Positions 55,342-61,992 of a stretch of 64,000 nucleotides of DNA are shown here, piece after piece. Source of the DNA: Nocardioides sp. (GTDB lineage: Bacteria; Actinomycetota; Actinomycetes; Propionibacteriales; Nocardioidaceae); the NCBI RefSeq assembly GCF_030149505.1, contig NZ_JASBRN010000040.1, forward strand, positions 1 through 64,000, given 5' to 3'. The notes beneath the pieces are model-generated. The model made no database searches. It saw only the letters and a list, made by a program, of their open reading frames with translations, and was not told where the DNA came from. Within the stretch, counting starts at the first letter, position 1. Each line of letters starts with the position of its first letter. The position numbers were made by a program, and so were the translations under genes.

Positions 55342-55604
55342 GCGCTGGCCCCGGGGGTGAGGTCGTCCTCGACGTGGACCGCGAAGTTCTCGATCACGGG
55401 GTTGGAGAGCAGCGTCTCAGCCATCTTCTCGACCTCGGCGAGGACCTCGGGGGTCACCTCCGGCACCTCGAGCTCGAAGCGCTTGCCCTGGCGGACCTCG
55501 GTCACGCCGGAGAAGCCTAGGCGCGGCAGCGCGCCGAGCACGGCCTTGCCCTGCGGGTCGAGGATCTCGGGCTTGGGCATCACGTCGACGACGACACGGG
55601 CCAC
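55338..55604 (-). CDS. purS: Phosphoribosylformylglycinamidine synthase subunit PurS
   Basis: An 88-residue small subunit that bridges PurL and PurQ in the three-part FGAM synthase. [20 protein letters not shown] and KRFELEVPE are the family hallmarks. GTG 55604 has AGGAG about eight bases upstream. First gene of purS-purQ, with the overlap GTGA to purQ. Confidence 0.95.
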   Translation of the reverse strand: MARVVVDVMPKPEILDPQGKAVLGALPRLGFSGVTEVRQGKRFELEVPEVTPEVLAEVEKMAETLLSNPVIENFAVHVEDDLTPGASA

Positions 55605-55652
55605 GGGGCGGCTCCTGGCTCACTCATGCAGCGGGGGTGGACAAGCACCACG

Positions 55653-55658
55653 ATCGTA
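55653..55658 (-). promoter_or_regulatory. -10 hexamer TACGAT for purS-purQ
   Basis: On the complement, TACGAT would start the transcript near 55646 with a 42-base leader carrying an AGGAG site. It is unlike the leaderless pur promoters elsewhere in the window. Confidence 0.45.
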
Positions 55659-55720
55659 TCCGGGCGCTCGGGCGGCCCCGCGCAGCCGGTGGGGCTGGGA
55701 CGCTCGGGCAGACTGGAGGC

Positions 55721-56221
55721 ATGGCCCCGCAACGTCCCGACCTCGCCTCCCCGTTCTCCCTGGAGTTCCCGCAGTCCCTCGCGGTCTACGACGAGTACGC
55801 CGCCGCGCAGCGCACCGTGGACCACCTCAGCGACCAGGAGTTCCCCGTCGAGCAGCTGATGATCGTCGGCACCGACCTGAAGCGGATCGAGAAGATCACC
55901 GGCCGGCTCACCACACCGCGGGTGGCTGCCAGCGGGGCTGCGTCGGGCGCGTGGTTCGGGCTCTTCGTGGGCCTGGTCTTCGTCATCGTCTCCGAGGAGT
56001 CACTGCTGGCCGCGCTGCTCCCGCCGCTGGTGATCGGCGCGCTCTTCGGGCTGATCTTCGCGCTCACGGGGTACGCCGCCACGCGCGGGCGCCGGGACTT
56101 CTCCTCCGTCACGCAGGTCGTCGCCACTCGCTACGAGGTGCTGGTCGAGCACAAGTCGGCCGCCCGGGCGCGCGAGCTGCTCGCCGGGCTGCCGGGCGCG
56201 CTGCCCAACCCCTTCGAGTGA
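55721..56221 (+). CDS. General stress protein 17M-like membrane protein
   Basis: A 166-residue protein with an N-terminal YflT/GSP-17M-like domain (SLAVYDEYAAAQRTVDHLSDQ, EQLMIVGTDLK). Two central transmembrane segments (GAWFGLFVGLVFVIV and LPPLVIGALFGLIFALTGY) and a second soluble stretch follow. Such proteins are stress-induced in other actinobacteria. A role with the window's SigB/F-type factor is possible but unproven. ATG 55721 has GGAGG just upstream. Confidence 0.82.
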   Translation: MAPQRPDLASPFSLEFPQSLAVYDEYAAAQRTVDHLSDQEFPVEQLMIVGTDLKRIEKITGRLTTPRVAASGAASGAWFGLFVGLVFVIVSEESLLAALLPPLVIGALFGLIFALTGYAATRGRRDFSSVTQVVATRYEVLVEHKSAARARELLAGLPGALPNPFE

Positions 56222-56387
56222 CGAGGCCGCGCCCGAACGTGAGCTCGGCGCGGGCGGCGGGTCGGGCGTTTCCACCCCGCCCCGGAGGAGGGTGGATGGG
56301 CCTGGCCGTCCTCCCGTAGGGCACGAGCGGGAGGACTGGTTCCGACGAAGGGGCGGGGTGGCGGCGCCCGCACCGCCGTTCCCACCC

Positions 56388-56540
56388 CTAGGCGCGCTGC
56401 CCCGGCTTGAGCACCACGATCGCCAGTGCCACACCGAGCCCGGCGAAGATCGGCCCGAAGGGCGCGTCGGGAGCGCCGTACCACCACAGGCCGCCGCCCA
56501 GCGTCATGAGGACGGCGGCCACGAGGAGGATCCACTTCAC
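56388..56540 (-). CDS. Small two-helix membrane protein
   Basis: A 50-residue protein. VKWILLVAAVLMTLGGGLWW forms one helix, and PIFAGLGVALAIVVL a second, with a short loop YGAPDAP between. No family is recognised. GTG 56540 lies ten bases after the acyl-CoA ligase stop on the same strand, so it is the last gene of that transcript. The gap 56222-56387 towards the convergent stress gene holds no gene. Confidence 0.6.
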   Translation of the reverse strand: MKWILLVAAVLMTLGGGLWWYGAPDAPFGPIFAGLGVALAIVVLKPGQRA

Positions 56541-56550
56541 GCGCAGGGCC

Positions 56551-58155
56551 TCACGAGAGCTCGCGCTTGAGGATCTTGCCGGTGGCGGTCATCGGGAGGT
56601 TCTCGACGACCTCGACGATGCGGGGGTACTTGTAGTTGGCCATCTGCTCCTTGGCCCACGCGACCAGCTCCTCGCTGGTGGTCGTGGCACCGGGGTTGAG
56701 GATGACGTACGCCTTGATCTCCTCGCCGTGGGACTCGTGCGGGACGCCGATGACGGCGGCGAGCGAGACGTCCTCGTGGGTCATGAGGACCTCCTCGATC
56801 TCGCGGGGGTACACGTTGTAGCCGCCGCGGATGATCATGTCCTTGGACCGGTCGACGATGTAGTAGAAGCCGTCGGCGTCCTTGCGGCCCAGGTCGCCGG
56901 AGCGGAACCAGCCGTCGGTGCCGTCGACGGTGCCGAGCACCTCGGCGGTCGCCTCGGGGCGGCCGTAGTAGCCCTTCATGATGTTGTGGCCCTTGATCGC
57001 GATCTCGCCGACGGCGGTCTTGCCGTCCTCCTCGAGGTCGTCGGGCACCTTCTCCCAGGACTCGTTGCGCAGCAGGCACATCTCCACGCCCGGGATCGGG
57101 GTGCCGATGGAGCCGACGCGCACGGGCTGACCGGGGGGGCTGAAGGACGCGACCGGGCTGGTCTCGGACAGGCCGTAGCCCTCGAGGATGGTGACGCCGA
57201 ACTTCTTCTCGAAGTCCTTGTGCACCTCCACCGGCAGCGCGGAGCCTCCGGCGGCGGCGACCCGGAGGTTCTTGGCGAGGGTCTCCACGTCGACCTCCCC
57301 CTCACCGGCACCGCTCAGGGCGCCCAGCAGGCCCCAGTACATCGTGGGGACGCCGGCGAAGAAGGTCACCTTCTCCTTCAGCATCAGGCCGAGCGCAGGC
57401 TCAGCCTCGAAGCGCGGCAGCATGACCACGGTGCCGCCGTAGGCGAAACCACTGTTCTGGATCACGGTCTGGCCGAAGGAGTGGAACAGCGGCAGCACGC
57501 ACAGGTAGGTGTCGGGCTCCTTGGCGTTCGCCCCGAACAGCGCTTCGCCCACCAGGGCGTTGTCGCGCATGTTGCGGTGCCGTAGCTCAGCACCCTTGGG
57601 CTGGCCGGTGGTGCCCGAGGTGTAGAGGATCACCGCGGTGTCGTCCTCGTCGGTGGCGACGGTCTCGAAGGTCGGGGCCTGCGACCCGATGGCCTGGAAG
57701 AGTGTCTGGGTGCCCTCGATCGGGGACGCGGCGCCGGGGTCGGCGGTGATGACGAAGAAGTGCTCGCAGCCCTCGGTGGCCTCGAAGCCCTCGTGACCGG
57801 CCTGGCCGATGGGCAGCTCGGGGGTGCCCTGGAAGCAGAAGTAGGCCTTCGCATCCGAGTCGGCCAGGTGGTAGGCGACCTCGCGGCCCTTGAGCAGGAC
57901 GTTGAGCGGCACGACGCTCGCGCCGGCCTTGAGGATGCCGAAGTACACGATCGAGAAGTACGGCAGGTTCGGGCAGGACAGCGCGACCTTGTCGCCGTGG
58001 CCCACGCCGCGCTCCTTCAGGGCGCCGGCGACCTGGTTGGCCAGGGTGTTGACCGTCGCGTAGTTCAGCCGGGTGTCACCGAAGACGATCGCGTCGCGCT
58101 CGGGATACTTCTCGGCGCTCTGCTCGAGCAGGCTGGCGAGGTTGTAGCTGGTCAT
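56551..58155 (-). CDS. Long-chain fatty-acid-CoA ligase
   Basis: A 534-residue adenylate-forming enzyme that activates a carboxylic acid to its CoA ester through an acyl-AMP. The P-loop is ILYTSGTTGQPKGAEL, motif II YGLSETSPVASF, motif III GWFRSGDLGRKD, and the terminal lysine is in MTATGKILKREL. The length fits medium/long-chain FadD-type ligases; chain length is not deducible. ATG 58155 has GGAGG upstream. In-frame GTGs further up to 58200 are less likely. Confidence 0.92.
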   Translation of the reverse strand: MTSYNLASLLEQSAEKYPERDAIVFGDTRLNYATVNTLANQVAGALKERGVGHGDKVALSCPNLPYFSIVYFGILKAGASVVPLNVLLKGREVAYHLADSDAKAYFCFQGTPELPIGQAGHEGFEATEGCEHFFVITADPGAASPIEGTQTLFQAIGSQAPTFETVATDEDDTAVILYTSGTTGQPKGAELRHRNMRDNALVGEALFGANAKEPDTYLCVLPLFHSFGQTVIQNSGFAYGGTVVMLPRFEAEPALGLMLKEKVTFFAGVPTMYWGLLGALSGAGEGEVDVETLAKNLRVAAAGGSALPVEVHKDFEKKFGVTILEGYGLSETSPVASFSPPGQPVRVGSIGTPIPGVEMCLLRNESWEKVPDDLEEDGKTAVGEIAIKGHNIMKGYYGRPEATAEVLGTVDGTDGWFRSGDLGRKDADGFYYIVDRSKDMIIRGGYNVYPREIEEVLMTHEDVSLAAVIGVPHESHGEEIKAYVILNPGATTTSEELVAWAKEQMANYKYPRIVEVVENLPMTATGKILKRELS

Positions 58156-58227
58156 GGTGGTGGCCTCCGTCACGTCGGGTACGCCGGCCAACCTACCCAC
58201 CGGTCCACACCCCTCGGGAGGTCCGTC

Positions 58228-58298
58228 TCAGCCGCGCGCCCCAGGCCCGGTCAGCCGCGCTCGCCCAGGCCCGGTCAGCCGCGCTCGCCCAGGATCCG
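58228..58298. repeat. 24-bp tandem repeat over a stop codon
   Basis: Three near-identical units (58228-58250, 58251-58274, 58275-58298; 23, 24, 24 bases) each contain CAGCCGCGC and CCCAGG. The rightmost copy encodes the C-terminus and stop of the SRPBCC gene. The others are downstream duplicates, each bringing its own TGA. Confidence 0.8.
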
Positions 58299-58712
58299 CG
58301 CGGCGGCGCGGAGGTCGGCGCGCACCGGCAGCACCGATGCCGCGGAGGCCAGCAGGCCGAGCGCGCGCACCGGTCCGGGGCCGGTGATCCGGAACCGGAA
58401 CCGGACGTCGCAGCCCGTCGCCGTCGGGGTGAAGGTGAGGTCGAGGATCGCGGTCACGAACTTCCAGGTGCCGTCCTCGGACCACGCGCGCGGCCGGTCG
58501 TACGCCGTGGTCCGCATCGCCGGGCGCAGCCCCGGCTTTGTGACGTCGGTCCAGGTCTGGCCGGGGCCGACCTCGCCGCGGACGTCGGTGACCGACGCCA
58601 GGCTGGACTGCCACTCGGGTCGGTTGACCGGGTCGACGAGGTAGTCGAAGGCGACCTCGGCCGGGACCGGGAACGCGACCGTCCCGCCGACCGTGCGCAG
58701 GCTCGTCCCCAT
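58275..58712 (-). CDS. SRPBCC-fold protein
   Basis: A 145-residue START/polyketide-cyclase-like protein: VAFPVPAEVAFDYLVDPVNRP and WQSSLASV at the N-terminus, then strands ending in a long C-terminal helix (ALGLLASAASVLPVRADLRA). It binds a hydrophobic ligand; identity unknown. ATG 58712 shares a base with the purC stop (TGATG), so it is translationally coupled to purC. Confidence 0.82.
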   Translation of the reverse strand: MGTSLRTVGGTVAFPVPAEVAFDYLVDPVNRPEWQSSLASVTDVRGEVGPGQTWTDVTKPGLRPAMRTTAYDRPRAWSEDGTWKFVTAILDLTFTPTATGCDVRFRFRITGPGPVRALGLLASAASVLPVRADLRAAARILGERG

Positions 58713-59608
58713 CAGAACCGCTCCCCCGTCAGCCGCTCGTAGGCCTCGACGTACCTGCTGCGCGTGCGCTCGACGACCTCCGGCGGCAGCGGCGGCGGCG
58801 CCTCGCCCGAGGCCTTGTCCCAACCGGACTCCGGCGAGAGCGCCCAGTTGCGCACGATCTGCTTGTCGTACGACGGCTGCGTGCGCCCTGGGGCGTAGTC
58901 GTCGGCCGGCCAGAAGCGGCTCGAGTCGGGGGTGAGCACCTCGTCGCCGAGCACGGTCGCCCCGTCCGCCCGCCGGCCGAACTCCAGCTTGGTGTCGGCG
59001 AGGAGGATGCCGCGCTCGCGGGCCAGCTCCTCGGCGCGGGAGTAGACCTGCAGCGTCAGGTCGCGCAGCCGGGCCGCGTCGGCCTGGCCGATCGTCGCCA
59101 CGACGGCGTCGTAGGAGACGTTCTCGTCGTGGTCACCGAGCTCGGCCTTGGTGGCGGGGGTGAAGATCGGCGCCTCGAGCCGGCTGCCGTCCACGAGCCC
59201 GGCCGGCAGCGCGACGCCGCAGACCTCGCCCGTGGCCTGGTAGTCGAGCAGGCCGGAGCCGGTGAGGTATCCGCGCGCGACGCACTCGACGGGGAACATG
59301 TCCAGCCGCTCGCAGATCACCGCGCGGCCGCGGACCGCCTCGGGGACGTCGGTGGAGACGACGTGGTGCGGCACCAGGTCGGCCAGCTGGTCGAACCACC
59401 ACAGCGACATCCGGGTCAGGATCTGCCCCTTGTCGGGGATCGTCGTGTCGAGCACGAAGTCGAAGATCGAGAGTCGGTCGCTGGCCACCATGAGCAACCG
59501 GCCGGTGTGCTCGCCGGAGGTCACCTCGTAGAGGTCGCGGACCTTGCCGGAGTGGAGGTGCCGCATGCCGGGCAGGCTCGGCGCGGTCGGGATGTTGAGG
59601 TCGGCCAC
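58712..59608 (-). CDS. purC: SAICAR synthase
   Basis: A 298-residue ATP-dependent ligase joining CAIR and aspartate. Motifs: HSGKVRDLYEV at the N-terminus, DRLSIFDFVLDTTIPDKG, CVARGYLTGSGL and TLQVYSRAEELARERGILLADTK-type sequence (written in part). GTG 59608 has TAGGCT six bases upstream and looks leaderless. Confidence 0.96.
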   Translation of the reverse strand: MADLNIPTAPSLPGMRHLHSGKVRDLYEVTSGEHTGRLLMVASDRLSIFDFVLDTTIPDKGQILTRMSLWWFDQLADLVPHHVVSTDVPEAVRGRAVICERLDMFPVECVARGYLTGSGLLDYQATGEVCGVALPAGLVDGSRLEAPIFTPATKAELGDHDENVSYDAVVATIGQADAARLRDLTLQVYSRAEELARERGILLADTKLEFGRRADGATVLGDEVLTPDSSRFWPADDYAPGRTQPSYDKQIVRNWALSPESGWDKASGEAPPPLPPEVVERTRSRYVEAYERLTGERF

Positions 59609-59614
59609 GCGCCC

Positions 59615-59620
59615 AGCCTA
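59615..59620 (-). promoter_or_regulatory. -10 hexamer TAGGCT, leaderless purC start
   Basis: On the complement, TAGGCT is followed by six bases and then GTG 59608. Confidence 0.55.
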
Positions 59621-59689
59621 GGGCGCTGGGACGACCCGGCCGGCGGGGTGCGCCCGCGGTGGGCGGGCGCCGGCCACCCGGTCAGCGGC

Positions 59690-60280
59690 TCAGCCGCGCT
59701 GGCGGCGCCACGGGGGCGGCTGGCCCTGGAGGAACCACTGCATCTTCCGGGTGATCCACGGCAGCGCGGCGTACGTCATGACGGGGGTCATCAGCAGCAC
59801 CGAGACCAGCACCCGCAGGAGCAGCGGCAGCTCGCCGAGGGACGTCGCGCCGGAGAGCCAGTTGACCGCGGTCGACAGCGGGTAGAAGACCAGGAAGATC
59901 ACCAGCGCCTGCTTCCACCGCGGCGGCGGGGGCGGCTGCACGCGCAGGTCGCGGATGTCGCGGTGCTGCGGCTCGTCGAACCACCCCTCGATGCCTGTAC
60001 GCCGCTCGACGCGGCTCTCCACGACACCCAGCCCGGCCGCGGAGTCGCGCCACCACTGCCGCTGCGGCGACTCCTCCCAGGCGCGCAGCGACTCGGCGTC
60101 GGCGAACCGGTACAGCATGTGCCAGGTCTCCGACTCCGCCTCCGGCCGCACCCACCCCGCCCCCAGGAACCCCGGGAAGCGCTGGGCCAGCGCGGTCCCT
60201 GCCTGCAGCCACGACGCCATCTCCGCCTCTCGGCCGGGGTCGAGGTGCCGGGTGATGCTCACGGTCACGGGCGCGGTCAT
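59690..60280 (-). CDS. Antibiotic-biosynthesis-monooxygenase-like membrane protein
   Basis: A 196-residue protein. The N-terminal 100 residues form an ABM-like ferredoxin fold (VSITRHLDPGREAEMASWLQ, RFPGFLGAGWVRPE, WHMLYRFADAESLRAWE). Two transmembrane segments follow (ALVIFLVFYPLSTAVNWL and LLLRVLVSVLLMTPVMTYAAL). The function is unknown. ATG 60280 was chosen. A longer frame to 60394 would read through repeat array 6 and is unlikely. Confidence 0.8.
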   Translation of the reverse strand: MTAPVTVSITRHLDPGREAEMASWLQAGTALAQRFPGFLGAGWVRPEAESETWHMLYRFADAESLRAWEESPQRQWWRDSAAGLGVVESRVERRTGIEGWFDEPQHRDIRDLRVQPPPPPRWKQALVIFLVFYPLSTAVNWLSGATSLGELPLLLRVLVSVLLMTPVMTYAALPWITRKMQWFLQGQPPPWRRQRG

Positions 60281-60296
60281 GCCCCCATCGTCCCGC

Positions 60297-60437
60297 TGAC
60301 CCGTCGCCAGGTTGCGGCCGACCCGTCGCCAGGTTTCATGACCGGGCAGCGTGAAACCTCGCGACGGCTCACCTGCAACTTCACGACGGGTCACCCGAAA
60401 CCACGCGACGGGTCACCCGAAACTCCGCGACGGCTCG
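60297..60437. repeat. 22-bp inverted array, locus 6
   Basis: Two right-facing units (60297, 60319; TGACCCGTCGCCAGGTT type) and four left-facing units (cores at 60368, 60390, 60412, 60434) repeat at exactly 22 bases. They face each other in the gap between divergent genes, so a terminator role is excluded for most of it. Confidence 0.85.
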
Positions 60438-60480
60438 GCGGGACCCGGGTGGGTGTTGGTGGCGGGGGGAGGCTGGTCGG

Positions 60481-61917
60481 GTGGCACAGGACCAGCTCGG
60501 GGGCGTGCAGCGCAGAACGGCGTACGAGCCCGACCCGCGGCGCTGGCGGATCCTGGCCGTCACGCTGGTCGTGGGGTTCATGTCGCTGCTGGACGTCACG
60601 ATCGTCAACGTCGCGATCCCCTCGATGCAGCAGGGCCTGGGGACCTCGGCGAGCACGGTGCAGTGGGTGGTGTCGGGGTACGCCCTGGCCTTCGGGCTGG
60701 TGCTCGTCACGGGCGGTCGGCTGGGCGACGCCTTCGGCCGGCGGCGGCTGATGCTCGTGGGGCTGGTCGGGTTCGTGACCGCGAGCGCGCTGGTCGGCCT
60801 GGCCCCGAGCGTCGAGCTGGTCATCGCCGCCCGGCTGCTGCAGGGCATGAGCGCCGGACTGCTCACGCCGCAGAACTCCGGGATCATCCAGACTCTCTTC
60901 CGCGGCGCCGAGCGCGGTCGCGCGTTCGGGCTCTTCGGCTTCGTGGTCTCGGTGTCCTCGGCGCTGGGACCGGTGCTCGGCGGCCTGATCATCACGCTCG
61001 CCGGCGGGGACGACGGGTGGCGGTGGATCTTCTGGGTCAACCTGCCGGTGGGGATCCTGGCCTTCGTCCTGGTGCTCGTCGTCGTCCCGCGCGACCTGTC
61101 CTCGGAGGACTTCGACGGCACCCGGCCGCGGCTGGACCTCGTCGGCGCTGCCCTGCTCGGGCTGCTGGTGCTGTGCGTGATCTACCCCCTGGTCAGCATC
61201 GAGGGCGGCGGCTACCGCTGGCTGGTGCTGCTCGCGGCGGTCCCGCCCCTGGCGTGGGGCTTCACGCGCTGGGAGCACCGAGTCGTCACGCGCGGCGGTG
61301 AGCCGCTGCTGGACGTCGCGCTGCTCCGGCGTACGCCGGGGTTCGCCAGCGGCATCGCCGTCGGCAGCCTCTACTTCACCGGGTTCACCGGGATGGTGCT
61401 CGTGCTCGCGGTGCACCTGCAGACCGAGCTCGGGCTGGGACCGCTGGCTGCCGGGGCGGCGCTGACCGGGTTCGCCGCCGGCTCGGCGATCTCCTCACCG
61501 ATCGCGGGCCGGTTCGTGACCCGCATCGGCCGACCCCTCACCGTCGGTGCGCTCGTGATCACGCTCGTCGCGGTCCTGGTGCTCGTCGTCGTGCTGCCCG
61601 GCCAGGACGCCTCGGGCGTCGCCTGGGTGCTGGTGCCGCTGCTGCTCGTCGCCGGCCTCGGCGGCGGCGCGGTCATCTCCCCCAACATCACCCTCACCCT
61701 CGACGAGGTGCCCCCGCGGATGGGCGGCGCGGCCGGCGGCGCGCTGCAGACCGGCCAACGGATCGGCTCCGCGCTCGGCACCGCGCTGGGGATCACGGCC
61801 TACACCGTCGGCTCGGCGACGTACGACGCCGCAACAGGTCTCCGCGCGGCGCTGCTCGTCGCGGCGCTCATGGTCGCCGCGTCGCTCGCCGTCGCGGTCA
61901 AGGCGCTGCGGGACTGA
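60481..61917 (+). CDS. DHA2-family MFS drug exporter (14 helices)
   Basis: A 478-residue proton-coupled exporter of the EmrB/QacA type. Motif A is GGRLGDAFGRRRL, and the motif C region is FGLFGFVVSVSSALGPVLGGLI (split here as FGLFGFVVSVSS and ALGPVLGGLI). Length and hydrophobic segments fit 14 helices. Substrates are unknown. GTG 60481 has GGGGAGG upstream. No TetR or MarR regulator is adjacent. Confidence 0.9.
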   Translation: MAQDQLGGVQRRTAYEPDPRRWRILAVTLVVGFMSLLDVTIVNVAIPSMQQGLGTSASTVQWVVSGYALAFGLVLVTGGRLGDAFGRRRLMLVGLVGFVTASALVGLAPSVELVIAARLLQGMSAGLLTPQNSGIIQTLFRGAERGRAFGLFGFVVSVSSALGPVLGGLIITLAGGDDGWRWIFWVNLPVGILAFVLVLVVVPRDLSSEDFDGTRPRLDLVGAALLGLLVLCVIYPLVSIEGGGYRWLVLLAAVPPLAWGFTRWEHRVVTRGGEPLLDVALLRRTPGFASGIAVGSLYFTGFTGMVLVLAVHLQTELGLGPLAAGAALTGFAAGSAISSPIAGRFVTRIGRPLTVGALVITLVAVLVLVVVLPGQDASGVAWVLVPLLLVAGLGGGAVISPNITLTLDEVPPRMGGAAGGALQTGQRIGSALGTALGITAYTVGSATYDAATGLRAALLVAALMVAASLAVAVKALRD

Positions 61918-61929
61918 CCCGGACGCCGA

Positions 61930-61977
61930 CTCACGCTCGAACCAGCGCAGAGTCACGCTCGAACTGGCGCCGAGTCA
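61930..61977. repeat. 22-bp array, locus 7
   Basis: Three left-facing units (CTCA or GTCA cores at 61930, 61952, 61974) with CTCGAACCAGCGC-type sequence lie between the convergent exporter and ppc. Sequence is nearly that of the left-facing units of locus 5, 11.7 kb away. Confidence 0.8.
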
Positions 61978-61992
61978 CCGAGACCGGCGGCC

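Noticed and set aside
60281-60394. N-terminal extension of the ABM-like protein
   Set aside because: The open frame continues to 60394 but reads through the 22-bp array. ATG 60280 begins the conserved ferredoxin-like fold.
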